Source: Dactylonectria macrodidyma (lineage: Eukaryota > Ascomycota > Sordariomycetes > Hypocreales > Nectriaceae). From it: a DNA stretch of 64,000 bases. Below are positions 23,742 to 36,646 of this stretch, piece by piece. The stretch is from assembly GCA_020744425.1 (NCBI GenBank), contig JAGMUV010000017.1:744001-808000 (forward strand), read 5' to 3'. A program made the position numbers and the translations under genes. How positions within the stretch are numbered: the first letter of the stretch is position 1; the number at the start of each line of letters is the position of its first letter. The notes under the pieces were generated by a model. The model was not told where the DNA came from. It saw only the letters and a program-made list of their open reading frames with translations, and made no database searches.

Positions 23742-25406
23742 TCAAGCCATGACCCGATATACTGGGTACTCATCACCCACACTCACAGGAATAACAGCAA
23801 AGGATGCATATGAATCCACTCCCTCAGGCTCCAGCGTGACAAACGCATGAGCCGCGTTCTTCTGCCTCGTGCTAACCCAAAAACTGCCCGCCGGCACGCG
23901 GACCTCCTTTTGCAAAGTCTCGGTCGTTACAGTGTTCAGCGCCACTCCTTCGTACCCCGTGGTTCCTAAAACTGAGCTGGTGATATTTAGGGCTTCGACT
24001 TCGCCGGTGAAAGCAAACTTTAGCGTCTCAATTTCCACGCCAGCAGCCTCCAGGCGGGACGCAACGTGACCCCACGCGCGGGGGATAAGGTATGCTTCTG
24101 GGCGAGTGCGAGTAAGGTTCGCTACCATGGGCGTGGTGTTGAAGAACTCGACTTGTGTGTCGACCAGTTCACTCGATTCCAGGTCTAAGAACGTCCATGT
24201 GATGTTTGTAGACCTGGGATAGTCGGTTATGACGATGTCATCGTCGCTCACGATGAACTTGGCGCGAGCACCTTCAACAGTCTCGTACACCTCATCAGCT
24301 AAGTCTGCGGCCGTCTGAATGATAGTCTCGACCATCGTCAGCCCAGTAGCAACACGTCGTTGGAAGTGTTGATCCGCGAGCATAATGCCCCGCGTCTCGG
24401 TCAAGAACATGATGGCCTGGTTTAATGCCACAGATGTATCGCCTATCCTTGCCTCGCTGCCAGTCTCTGTCAAGACGATGGGGGCAGTTCCTGGTGTTCC
24501 AGTGACATATGGGGCCCAGCGCAGACCACGGCTCTCCATTGCGGCTTCGATTCGAGGAGCGAAGACGCCTTCTGCCATTTCCCGGATGTCGCTGTGAATG
24601 TTGAGGTTCTTCATAGCTGAGAAGAGACCATCAGCTGGAATCACCAGTTGGCTGTTTTCTCCATAGGCGCGATTGGCACTATACTCGTGACAGTCCACAC
24701 CAACATGCGGCGCAAATCCCATAACCAGCTTTTTAATGTCTCGCGTTTGTTGTGAAGCAAGTTTGGTGTGATCCCGGTTGGGATCGAGATTCGTAGCGAG
24801 ATATCGCTGAAAGTAGGCAACTCCATCAGGATTGTATCTCGGTAGCATCATGATGTCAAGCTTTTTCAAAATTTCGGATGCCCATGTGGCGTTGGCATCA
24901 AGCTTGCCCAATAATGCAAGAAGGCCTTGATCCCCTGCAGGCTCGTTTCCGTGGACGCCGCCTTGCAACCAAACACGGACCTTCTGAGGCAAGGTAGCGT
25001 TGGCAGACTCTGGCGTGGTAGACGAGGTCAAGAAAACGTATGGGATTGTGCGGCCCTCCTCGGATTTGAAGTCGGGGCTGTGATACGTCATCCAATCATT
25101 CCTATCGGCAAGTGTGCGAAGGAAGTAGTCTAGACGAGTTAGCAATGGCCATGTGTGTCGAGATTCAATCTACTTGCCCATGGTAGAAATATCGGTTGGT
25201 CCACTTGTTCCATTCTCAAATCCGGCGGGAATAGAGTCTGAAGCAATGAAAGCCGGGGAATAAAGCTTGACATCGTCGAGATCTGGGAAATGGCTCGAGG
25301 CAGCATCGCTGTCTTTGACCACCGCCACCTGGTTGTCGGCGTACCCCAACGCAGCTGTGAGACCTATTGGAAGCAAGGTCGCCGCTAACACCCAATGAGA
25401 AACCAT
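23742..25406 (-). CDS. Secreted zinc carboxypeptidase, peptidase family M14
   Basis: Two exons, minus strand: 25406-25178 and 25129-23742; 538 residues. The N-terminus (MVSHWVLAATLLPIGLTAALG) is a signal peptide. Metallocarboxypeptidase motifs are in order: QGGVHGNEPAGDQG (zinc ligands H and E), PRYNPDGVAYFQRYLATNLD (substrate-binding N/R region) and VDCHEYSANR (third zinc ligand H). The family removes C-terminal amino acids; this long subfamily has an extra C-terminal domain rather than a propeptide. The intron (25177-25130) starts with GC, not GT. The donor context G|GCAAGT is the consensus for GC-AG introns, and only this choice gives an in-frame ISTM-DYFLRTLADR. No other donor nearby gives the right phase without losing conserved residues. 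Confidence 0.86.
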
Positions 25407-26299
25407 GATGGCTACAAAGCGTGATGAAGTCGCCTAAGTTTGCAACTCATTATGGGCAACGACTTAAACATCTCTATTTAAACCCATCGACGTCACCATC
25501 ACTAGCTTTCACCGTCTGATAAGTTACACCTAGCGCCGACGAACCGATTACGTATCTACAGTGAGAAGCCGCAGACAATGTAACTGCGCCAGGATCATGG
25601 TGCCATTCCCCCGCTCCGTCTTAAACCCAGTTGAGCAGCTGCGAAGAAAAAGATGGAGTTGCCAAGACCTTCCCCAGCGAGCCAAGCAAATTCTTTATCG
25701 GCACAGCGAGTCAAGTCGCGACGACGATCAGTAGATATCCATAAAATAGATAAAGCAAGCCTTTGATTCCTTACCACATGAGGTGGTTCCTGCGTGGCTA
25801 GAACCGCGATACGCGTCATTCAAATGCCATTAGCCCCGACTGGTTATTTGTAAATCTCCGCAACTCGATCATGTGGCGTCGGGATTCAATTCCACATCCC
25901 TTGCTACTCGGCGTTTAGAGGACCACACGGGCCTCGGATCAAAAAGTATCTTCCGACCACTAGGCTCAGTTGATACATATCATGCAATCATGCTGTTTCC
26001 TAACTGGCCTGAGTCAGTCCACCTCAGATAACTGCCCTGGTGGTCCCGGCATCCTGGGTGAAAGCGAGGTTCGGTCCATGCCTCCATCATGTCAAATTGG
26101 GTTACGGAAGCTACTTCTTTGACGCCTATAGAACCTCAGCTCTAAGAAGGATACCGTTTTCCGAGATCGATTGATAAGTGGCAGTATCACGTTCTTATCT
26201 AATACCCGATGACTCCTAGCCTGAGCTAATTCACGTTCAACTTTGATGGTGGTTCACCATCATTGTGCAGTGAAATCTACCAGTTACCAGCCCATCCCA
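25407..26299. other. Intergenic, 0.9 kb
   Basis: Short minus-strand frames occur (for example 25595-25819), but none resembles a known family. It contains the carboxypeptidase promoter and the 3' end of the glycosyltransferase gene. Confidence 0.5.
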
Positions 26300-28081
26300 T
26301 CACTTCCCAGCGTAAGCCATCTTTGCCACAATGCTAGCCGCAATATCCCGCCCCTTACCACGAGCTTGAACCTTCGCGCCTAGCTGCTTAGCGGTGTCGA
26401 GCATGGATCTGCTCGCCTCGCTGCCGTCCACCACCTTAAGCATCGCTTGTCTAAGGCTATCCACTGTCCAGTCAGGACTCGTGTCTCGGCAAGCCCAAAC
26501 GCCAACGCCGATTGTTTCTGCGAGTGCAGCAAAGCCATATAGATCGGCCCACTGGGGCAGGACGATTTGAGGAACTCCGGCACTACAATAGGGTTAGTAA
26601 AGCCATCTCGATGCTCAACCTGGCAAGTCAAAACTCACACAATCGCCTCGTGGTAGCAGTTTGATCCGCCATGGTGAATGGAGGCGACGAAGTAGCCTGT
26701 CTCTAGGAGAGACGTAGGATCTATGGTCAGCCATTTCTCCATTCTGAGTCGCCCGCTTTCCAAGTATGATTTGACTGGTGATAGGACATCATCCGAATAC
26801 TCGCCATATTTAGCGAATTTCCACAAGATCTGAACATCAGTCTTCTCCATGACGGCTGCGACAGCCTGCACCATAATAGCTGCCTTTGTTTGTGTCCACT
26901 AGATATTTATCGATTAGTCTCTTCCTTGCCATCATTTCTTTCTTCCATTTTTTAAACATATGTCTGGGCATCAAGAAGTATCAGAATAGGGGGAGGTTCC
27001 AAAATTGACTTACGCTCACGCTACTTCCCAAGTTTATCAACACGGTTGGAGATTTCTTCAGCCACTCAACCATATCGGGATCTTGTTCAACGGCTGGCGC
27101 TGCTGTCAACACCATCGGTCCAGCGCAGGTGACATTCGGTGGGACATAGTCGACAGGGACAGTCGCGTCTTCAGTCGTCATTGTAATCCAGGGGACATCC
27201 TGGCGGTACATCTTGTAGAAGTTGATTGGATCGAGCAGGCCGTTCTCCCTGAGTGCCGCCTTCTTAGCATCGAGGCCTGGCATCCTCAGAATGCTGTAAA
27301 TAAATCGCATGTTGAGGTAGATGTTCTCGGGAATGTTTCGTAGGGGAACTGGGAACGCGAAACCAGAGCCAACACTGGAGTGCGGGTTAGATTCATCTGC
27401 ACTCACCGATTCCCCATATCGGGAATCGACTTACGCTGGGTACTTCCAAAACATGCTGCCGTAGGGTTGGTCTGCCAGGAAATTGTCGACTATTGTGTTC
27501 GGGGTGATTATTACGTGGTAACGATTGCTGTCTCGCGTTGCGTCAAATGCAGGACGGAACAACGTGTCGACGACAACCACTGCAGGGTCAACCGTATCAA
27601 TAACCTTTTTCAGGTCTTTGTAGATATCCATATGGTCCTCGACAGTCCAAGGCGAGATCCAGAGCGGCATATCTCTGCATAATTGGGCGATACCAGCGGC
27701 ACCTGGTGGGTGAGGGATGTTCAGCATTGTCTTGCCGGCATTGGTGACTGCATCCTCAAAAGATGGGCTCCCTAGTTCGTGGAAAATAATATCGGAGGCT
27801 TCCGGCGTCTTAGTGCGCGCGAACTCTGAAATTCTGCCAAGTCTTTTGCCGAGCTTTGGGAATGAAGCCAAATGGACTTCGACATCTGCGTGATTTTCAA
27901 GCATTGAGGATGCTGTCGCGACGAGGGCATTTCCGAGGCCAGGCTCAGAGTTCACCAAGAACAACACGGTCTTGTTTCTGCCTTGCACATACGGAGGGCG
28001 CTCGGGAACGTCATTTTGCGAAAACAAAACGGCAAGCACTGCAACCAGCAGCGCACCGGCTAGTAGAGCGCGTCTGTACAT
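26300..28081 (-). CDS. UDP-glycosyltransferase, membrane-anchored (GT1)
   Basis: Four exons, minus strand: 28081-27435, 27374-27014, 26898-26639, 26582-26300; 516 residues. Residues about 3-22 (RRALLAGALLVAVLAVLF) form an N-terminal membrane anchor or signal. The N-terminal half is the acceptor-binding domain, starting VLFLVNSEPGLGNALVATASS. The C-terminal half carries SPTVLINLGSSVS and the sugar-donor signature [26 protein letters not shown], which is split by the last intron. Such enzymes transfer glucose or another sugar from a UDP-sugar to small lipophilic acceptors such as sterols, toxins and secondary metabolites. The acceptor is unknown. It lies among minus-strand genes for transport and a secreted peptidase, but no core biosynthetic gene is nearby, so detoxification is as likely as biosynthesis. 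Confidence 0.87.
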
Positions 28082-30674
28082 TTCTCAAGTAGCACAACGT
28101 CAATAGTTTTGATGTTGTGAAACATGAGGAGTAAAGTAAGCTTTGCTGACGGGTTTGGATATGATTAGCATGGGTCCTTGTAAGCGATGTTGATATGCAT
28201 CTAGCGCGGGCTAGACGTCTCAAGCGCTGACATGACTCTTTATAGTGATTTTGTTGGGATTTTACTTTGAACATCCTAGATAGTAGGTGAAAGTGGACAG
28301 AACGCTCTTTCGGGGAGCTTGTACGCATGATAAAATGAGAATGCGCGTCCGCGTGTGGGTTGTAACAGCATCGTGTGGGTTACTTCCAAAAGGGCGACGC
28401 TGACGTCATCAGTGGGTAACATGAGTTAGCTGAGGATGAGAAAACACAGAGCATACAATCATGGCTTCTGTCTAGTCTATCCAATTCAGAAGAGACAAAG
28501 TTGGGTTTCTCAAGCACACGATTGAATTTTCTTCGCTTCAACGCGTAGACACTCATAGGCCGGATTTGGTGACCTAGAATCATCAGTTCCGATTACCCTA
28601 CCCTACACACACCCTTTCAAAATCCAGATGCAGGTCTGACTTATGCTGTGAAACGTCTAGTGGCTTGAATATGAGTACCGAGGCAGTCGAAGGGAAAGTT
28701 TCTGGGATCTCTAAGACACAATCTATTGATAGGTTGAGTGTTGATCTCACAACTCGAGATTGTCATTGTCCCTGACTGTTTTTTAGTTACCGATGGTTGA
28801 TGCATCACCGTAGTCGAGCTCTTGACGGAAATTGACTACCCTCAAGACGTAATTCTATTGGGAGTGTTGGTCAAGTGTATCAATTAGAAAAGTTCTTCGA
28901 ACCTTGCGCGTATGTGCGCATCGGATGACTCCTTGTCACTGCAATAACGCTAAACGATGTGACTGGTGAAGCTGACGCCAAATTCAGACTCACATTGATG
29001 TGACTCATCCCTCACTCAGTCATCAGCATCATCGAAATCCGACAATAGGGAAAGTAAGGCAGTCCTGTGCAGTCGCATGTTGTGTCTCAATTTTGAGGGG
29101 TACGGATCAATTTGTGGCCGGTTGTGAGTCAGACCTTGAGTCAATTTGGGGATGAGTCACGGACCTCCAAACAAGACGAACGTGAGATATGCAAACCTCG
29201 TATCAGATGATGATGGTCTTTGGATGAATGAAAAGAATTAACTCAAATCATGTAGAATAAATAGATATCATGCCAGCACGAATAAAGTAATTGACAGTAC
29301 TAATCGAATATCTTACTCTCCTACCCTCGCTGAACCGTGAATTGCTTGTTTTACCCTGGCATTCCCTCTGTGGCAGCAGCAACCCACCCTTGACGGAACG
29401 GACAGACAATTCAGCTGACCCTGACACCCTCACGGAAATGTCTTCTGTAGGGTAAGTTGACTAAATTTGGTTCCCTACTGTGACATTTAAAGCAGGATAT
29501 TCCATGATGAAATGAACATTCACTCGCCGTTCCGAAACATACATGTGGATCACCGTTCTGGCAATGGTTTCGCCGTTTTCTGATTTCTCTATCTTCACTG
29601 AATCATCATAAATTTGAGTCAACCAGAACCAATTCGTCTAACAACTTCTCCGTGTTGAACACGGCTTAGGGCCTTCCAAGTATGCCACGCGGCTCATTTG
29701 CGTTCATCAGCATACGATATTAAAAATGCCAACTCTCACTATATAGGCGTGGGGCAAGGGGTGATCACAGCTAAGTCAATTTCATGCGATGTAATCGGAA
29801 GGGTTGTTTGAATTATAATGACGAAGCCTAAGTAGTCAAACCTCGTGTAGTATCGGCATGGTTGAGTGCACTCGCTACAACGCCAATCTTGTCCACATCT
29901 ATGGTGGAAACAACTCAGGAGTTAAACCCACCTGGTACTCCAAATAAAATAGGCTGTGATAAATGGCAACTGGAAGACAATTTTTCGTGGTGCCTAATCA
30001 GCATCGATTTTTTAACAGGCTACCTTTGTCGTGGCATGCTACACCCATCTTCGAAGAGACATCTCTCAACTGCGAAATACGAGCCCAAAGTCCCGGTTAC
30101 ATTTTACCAAAACGAGCACAATACTACACTATGGGTCAATTGTCGTTTATCAGCTTTTATACGATTCAGATGGCTAGTCCTTGAGAATTAAATTTGAACG
30201 AAGCAGATTACCGTACGAATCAATGCGAGATCTATACTTTCCCAAAATCGTCGGGCAGATCATCTTAGGATGCGAAAAGTCACAATAGTGGTTTGGTCGA
30301 AGGAACTCAGTGTGGAACAGTTTCATCGAGGGGCGCGTCTACAGGTTGAAACAATACGAAGTTATTGCTGATCGGCAGGCAAATGCGGACCGTAATCACA
30401 CCTTCCAGAGTGAGACGGATAATTGAACTCAATGAGGCTGTCGTAAGTCTAAGACTCCACTATTTCAATGAGAATGCTGACACGTTAGTGGACAGGCCAG
30501 GGCTACGGAATTTGGTGGGATAATGACGCAAATGGTCGCTTGATCCACCAGAAACGCGAATAATTAATGGAAGGGAGAAAGCGAGTGACAAGAACTGATG
30601 TTTCCTTATTTTCCCTTAGGTCACTGTACAACTAGACTCCCTCTCTTACTTCGTCTTCGTACGAGGTCAATCAA
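28082..30674. other. 2.6-kb gene-free stretch
   Basis: No frame of credible length, RNA gene or repeat was recognised. It includes two upstream regions, that of the glycosyltransferase (left) and that of the OPT transporter (right). Confidence 0.5.
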
Positions 30675-33096
30675 ATGGCGGGTGCAGAACATGTCCCGCT
30701 GATCGGGGAAGATGATCTGGATTCCGACTTCCAGAAGAAAGCTGGCCTAGCGGGATATGCAACTGTTGGCAACAAAAACACCGCAGGGAGTGCTTTGCCT
30801 CGCGAAACAGATCCTGATGATTCCACTGATACTTTACGCGACGATGATGTCGTTTACGTGAAAGGACACCCCGTCATTCGAAATGGTAACTTTTGCACCC
30901 ACTCATTCGGACTTGTTGCTGTTGCTGATCGATCTCTCCAGGGGCCGACGTATCGAAATTCTTGGTTTCAACCAGAGATGATGGGGGTCCATCATTGACA
31001 TTCCGGTCAATCGCCTTAGGCACCTTCTTTACCACTCTTTCTAGCGTCATCACGATGTTGTACGCGTTCAAGCCAACCCAAATGCACGTTTCGGCAGTCT
31101 TTTTGCAGCGTCAGTATTTTCTCAAATCAACCCTTTCGACGCTATTGTGCTCATACCTTTAAAAGTCATGGTCTATATATTTGGTCAAGCCTGGGCCATC
31201 TCAACACCCCACCCGGAACGATTCAAGCGGCCATGGCTGCAAAAAACGCTCCATTTTCTCAATTCCGGCCAGCCGTTTGGTATCAAGGAACATGTCGTCG
31301 CGTCACTCATTGCCTCATCTGGAAATAACGGCTTATCCGGAGTCGAGATTTACGCTGTCGAGCGGCTCTTTTACGATCGAGCCGTTTCCGCCTCCACCGC
31401 GATTCTGGCAACCTTTTCAATCTCCCTTTGCGGATTCGTTTTGGCGTGTGTTTTACGGCCACTGATCGTCTATCCATCCGAGATGGTATACTGGTCAACA
31501 TTGCCCCAAGTCGTGCTCTACCAGAACCTCCACTTCGATCAACGTGCAAACCGCGGCCGTCTTATAAAGTTTGGCTGGGCACTTGGCTTTGCTGCAGTGT
31601 GGGAACTCTTCCCGGCCTATGTCGTGACATGGTTCGGGGGCATATCAGTATTTTGTCTTGCGTCCATGAATGCCCCGCAGCACACTCGCACTGTTTTCTC
31701 TACGATATTTGGAGGAGCATCCTCCAATGAGGGCTTGGGTCTCTTCAACTTTTCTTTGGACTGGCAGTACATCCAGAGCTCATACCTCTCGCTACCTCTC
31801 AAGCAACAGTTGAATGCCTGGATCGGATATGGGTTTTGGTACATCGCAATGCTTGGGCTGTATTACGGAAACGCATGGGAAGCAAAGAACTTCCCCTTCA
31901 TGTCGACATCTCTCTTCATGAAAAATGGCACTGTTGTATCAACGACATCGATCTTCAACAACAATGGTAGCATTGACGATGTCAAGCTAGAAGAAATTGG
32001 CCTTCCTTACATGACCTCAAGTACAGTCTGGGGTTATTTCACCATGAACCTGGCCATCGGGGCACTGATAACACATGTCGTAATATTCTTCGGCAAGGAT
32101 ATGATCCTATCATGGAAGCAGGCACGCAGCAGAACCCAACCCGACGAACACTACCAAGGCATGCTCAAGTATAAAGAGGTCCCGATGTGGTGGTACGTGG
32201 TGCTTTTCGCGCTGTGCTTCTTAGCCGGCTTGGTGGTGAACATTCAAGGCGACACCACTCTTCCTGTTTGGGGCTACATCGTCGCCCTGCTTCTTGGGGG
32301 GTTTATTGCCCCATTCTCTTGTATCCTCTACGGACTCTATGGAACTGGTGTGTCGACTAACCAGCTGTCAAAGATGGTAGCGGGCGTTATTCATCCCGGT
32401 CGTCCTTTGGCAAATCTATACTTCGCCAGTTGGTCCCATCAGGTGATTCTTCTCGCCGTCAACTTAGCCACCTGGCTTAAAGTCGGCCAATACACCAAGG
32501 TGCCTCATCGTGTGATGTTTGGCACACAAGTATACGCGAGCTTGCTAGGAGCCGCTTTCAATTATATCGTCATGACTACGATTGTGAGCAACCAGCGGGA
32601 AATTTTGCTGGATCCTATTGGGAACAACGTTTGGAGCGGATCTACCATACAGAGCCTTAATTCTCAAGCGATTACGTGGGCACTAGCAAAACAGATGTAT
32701 GGCACCAATGGACGGTATCTCATTGTCCCTCTTGGCATCGTCATCGGTCTAGCCCTGCCAGTCATGCATTGGTCTCTCATTAAGTTGTGTCCTCGTCTGC
32801 GCAGATGGCCACTTAATACGGCATTAGTTGCGGCCTTTGCCGGCAGAAGATATCATGGAAATACCTCGTGGATTTGGTCGTCGATCGCCGTGGGAGTATT
32901 TTCGCAGTTATGGTTACGGCGTCGGTATCCACAGATATACAACAGGTATAATTATTTGATTGGCGCTGCTCTGGACGGCGGCTCTCAAATCGTCATATTC
33001 ATCCTCTCTTTCGCTGTTTTTGGCGCGAACGGGCAGGAGCGACCATTCCCAACGTGGTGGGGGAATCCAGCTGGGAACCCAGATCATTGTTTATGA
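30675..33096 (+). CDS. OPT-family oligopeptide/metal-chelate transporter
   Basis: Three exons: 30675-30885, 30942-31109, 31166-33096; 769 residues. After an acidic N-terminus come many hydrophobic spans (about 14-16). OPT hallmarks are SLTFRSIALGTFFTTLSSV in the first span, NSGQPFGIKEHVVASLIAS (the NPGPFNIKEH-like block), VWELFPAYV, FSLDWQYI and a C-terminus ending WWGNPAGNPDHC as in fungal OPT proteins. The family imports small peptides such as tetrapeptides or glutathione, or metal-bound peptides, with protons at the plasma membrane. Both introns are GT-AG and phase 1. Substrate class cannot be narrowed by eye. Confidence 0.9.
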
Positions 33097-33386
33097 GCGA
33101 ATCTGGAAGCCGAGTCCTTAGTTAATGAGATCGAGAGAAAGCATTCCCGATATCATACTTTAAATGCAACCAGCATTAGAACGAGGTCTCGCACTTGTTG
33201 TCTACTAGGTACGGGTCCCCCTAACTTACCCGTCGAATCGACGACCGTATTGAGCCTCATGACTGAAAAGGATGGGCTTTCTATGGAAGAAAACCCATAT
33301 TTTTTGTTATATAAAAAATAGGGTACTGAGTTAGGAACGCCCAGTTGCCACAAATTTCTCAATATCCTCTCCCCTCCATACCACTA

Positions 33387-36035
33387 CTAGGTGTAGAATC
33401 CTCCATGTAGCTTCTTCATGTGAGCATAGCATAACTTGCCGTCTTTGAATGTTGCCAAGCATATCCAACAAAGGTGGGTTTTACACCCACCGCATTTCAT
33501 GTGATTACATCCATCTATCTTTTCGATCGATGTCCCACATTCGGGACAATCTTTAATGCCCAGCTCATCCTTGACTTTGGCGAAAGCCTCATGGCCGCCA
33601 GACGCGTCTCCTTTGTGCTCGGCACACGTTTTCCCCGTGTGTGACACATGGCAGCTCCTGCATATGGATGCTAAGCACTTTCCACAGGTGAACGTCATGG
33701 GCGATGTCGTGGGCCCAGAGATGACGCGATAGATTTGGCTGCAGTCTGGTGTTGAGCAGTACCTGAACTGGGCTGGGTGCTGGCGAACATACGAAGCGAA
33801 GGATGCCTGGAGAACCTCTTCGAATGTCTCTGCGAGAAGAATATTTTGAATCTCCGTCAGACGCAAGGGTTTTCCACAATTTCCAGAGTCTCCTTCGCAA
33901 GTGATTCGAAACTCGCCGGACCCTGATGCTTCTGCCTGACACATATTGACGAAACAGACGCCACAGTAGACGTGATTGCAAGACGTGTGGACTGGCTCCT
34001 CTGCTTCGCAGGTGCAGATCGGACAATCCGTGAGGGCATTGTAGACCTTTTTGATCAGCCTTGTTTGCCTGCGGGCTATAATGAGCTTTGCCAGGGCGAA
34101 ATCTTCGTCGGAACCACGAATAACCATGCGTCTCGAAGGAACGTCAAAAACGGCTTTGTCTTGCCCCAGCTGTGCATTCAGAACGTTGAAGCCACCTTCA
34201 ACGGCCCATTTCATCTCCTCTCCAAGTTCAAGTAAGATAGAATGACTTTTTGACGTCACATCTTCGATGAGCGTGTGCAATGCTTCTGCCGCTTGGGCGT
34301 AGTTTTCTTCAGGGCCGAAAACACGAAATTGCGCTGACCGCACGTCGCGGATGATGACCACACCCAAGTTTTTCTCGATCTTCTTGAGCTTCTTGTATTC
34401 AAATCCGCTGATTCTGAAGTCAGCGTACCAGAGCTTCTTGCCCTCCTTTGTAAGGACTTGGCCCGCAACGATTTTTTCGAGATCCGATTGGGCCTGTGCC
34501 ACCAACTCCCGGTCCTCGCCTTCCAGTTTCAAGATACAAGAAAAGCTCTTGGGTGGAAATGCGAAGAATCGTATGTACTGGCGTTCCCACCCGTCCTTGT
34601 GTAGCTCGATTCGGTTCTTGACAACTTCATACACTCTAGTCGACACTTTGAACCTGACCGAGGTAATGAGCTTGGCGAACAGCTTTCCAGTTGTGCAGAA
34701 TGGTAATGGCTTCCTGTCCAGCGAAGATGCAGCATCTCGGGCGTGTGGTTCTTCGAAGAAGGTGGCATGGGCTTTGACCCGCTTCCCTTGAGAACTGTTG
34801 GAGACCTGCCACCGCTCCAGAGGTCCAAACTCGTACAACATTGACATGATGAGCGTTGAGTCGACTTCCATGTCGGTGACGTAGTTCAACTCTCCTATTT
34901 CGGTTTGGCGCGGCCTGCACGATGCTGGAATAGCTTTTGTAATGTCGTCCTTTTCGGTGGTCTCTGGCAAGCCCGTCAACTTGACCAGCCAAATTTTCCC
35001 GCCTTGCTCGTCAGGTAGTTGAGTGATGGGTCGGTATGCTGCAACTTTGGACCCAAGGATCTTAGATTTTACGCTGGAAAACTTTTGAAATACTTGATCT
35101 GCCATTGTTTTGTTTCCGAAGATGAGGGAAGCCGTCCGAGTTGGTCGATGCCAGGAGCAGTGGACTTGCCTGCAATCAACCTGGTGGAAGTTTGAGCCCG
35201 CAGGAACTGGGACTGGAATGGAGGCAACTTTGACGTTTTTGAGCGTGATGCAAGTGGCCAGTCTAGCGCACGCGGTTTTGGCGAACTTTGGGTCTTCCAC
35301 CTTGATAATTGCGATGCAGGTGCTGGAGTCCGGAGGAGTCATGAGTCGCACCGCGCCTGCGGATATGACCAAGCTCACATCTGAAAGTAAGCCGACAACG
35401 TCTGCAACCGAACTCCTAGTTGGGAGATTGCTGATGCGAATAGCTGAAAAGTCTGAAGGAAGAGAGACTTTGGTGGTAGTTGCACCATCACTGAACTGAA
35501 CCCAGGCTCCTCCAAGCTCACGGGTCCAATCTTCGATCGATTCATCATCCTATAGAGCGAAACGGTCAGTTTACGGCAAATTCCAAGACGAAACCAGCTA
35601 GCGCACCATATTGTCATCCAATCCCCCTTCCATCTCTCTCTCACTCGCTGAGGCGTGCGAGAAGCTGCATGCATCGCCTTTCTTGCAATAGCCTCTAGCA
35701 AAGAAGTGACACGGCTTCCGAGACTTTCCTAACGAAGCAGAATGAGCAAACGTTCTGTTCGCCAACTCACAAGCGCCTTTCCGTGAGCAGGTAGGGCGGC
35801 CATATACTTGACATGGACCGCATGGCGTTTCAATGGCAGATTCGTAATTCGGTGCGGCCGGTATCTGTTGATACTCGCGGATTGGAATTCTGGCCTCATT
35901 CGCTGGTCGCCGATATTCACGCACTGGGACCCTTGCCGCGTACGCTGGTTGTTGATACGCACGCACTTGGTCCCACTGCTCGTACTCCGGTTCCCGAGGC
36001 CGCTCAGGAGTCTGAGTTGAGAAAAGGTTACCCAT
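33387..36035 (-). CDS. CCCH zinc-finger / RBR E3 ubiquitin ligase
   Basis: Two exons, minus strand: 36035-35607 and 35549-33387; 863 residues. The C-terminus is a RING-between-RING module. RING1 starts near residue 652 (CPIC...SCNHVYCGVCF). The IBR lies near 741-790 (YCSTPDC...CGKC...CRSCHVSH). RING2 starts near 811 (CPEC...DGCNHMKC...HLCWIC). The Cys in GCNHM (about 824) aligns with the catalytic, ubiquitin-accepting Cys of RBR ligases. Residues 109-127 are a CCCH finger (C-x7-C-x5-C-x3-H), and the middle has RNA-recognition-like segments. The N-terminus MGNLFST fits an N-myristoylation signal. The layout recalls fungal RBR proteins with nucleic-acid-binding N-termini. It would transfer ubiquitin to unknown targets. 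Confidence 0.85.
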
Positions 36036-36646
36036 CTTGAGATGAATTTAATCCGGTAGGGAAACGATAAGGAGAGCTCGCAAGAAATGAGGGGAATCTA
36101 CTCTTCTTATGTAGGTGGACAACTACGCAATGCACTGCGCGTGATCAGGCAGCAAGACCCGACATGACGACTGAATAGTTCACTGGTACTTTAATGTGCT
36201 CCTAGCCGCAAGCAAACGAATGTACGAATAGCAACGGCTAACAGGTACCTGTACATCATATCAGGCGAACCAATGCGCCTTGCTGCGGGAGGCCCTCCGT
36301 AACCCCTCATGTGGTGCAGTTCTGCCAACCAACGAGGCAGAATGCAGGCGACGATGCGCGTCTTATCTTACGCGATGGTATTGGTCAGAAATCAACAACA
36401 ATGAATATTGTTCGCCATCACAAAAAAAGGCTTTGTTTACTCACTCATTTTGAAGTTTAGTCTAGAGACAGATGACCATGCAAAGAACGGATACGTTAGC
36501 CTGATTAATAATGTGGTTCAGCGATGCAACAATATCAAGACATAAAAAAAATTAAGACTTTGCATTTCGAGGAGCCAGCCTGCTTCATTGACGCAAGCTA
36601 ATATACATTCCAATGAATACATTCCTTACAACGCAAACGCACTTGC
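36036..36646. other. Intergenic, RBR promoter and MDR 3' end
   Basis: No gene, RNA or repeat recognised in these 611 bases. It is bounded by the start of the RBR gene and the stop of the MDR gene, both on the minus strand. Confidence 0.5.

Noticed and set aside
21598..28081. Secondary-metabolite gene cluster around MFS, carboxypeptidase and UDP-glycosyltransferase
   Set aside because: No polyketide, non-ribosomal peptide, terpene or other core synthase in the window and spacing is wide; left as separate genes.
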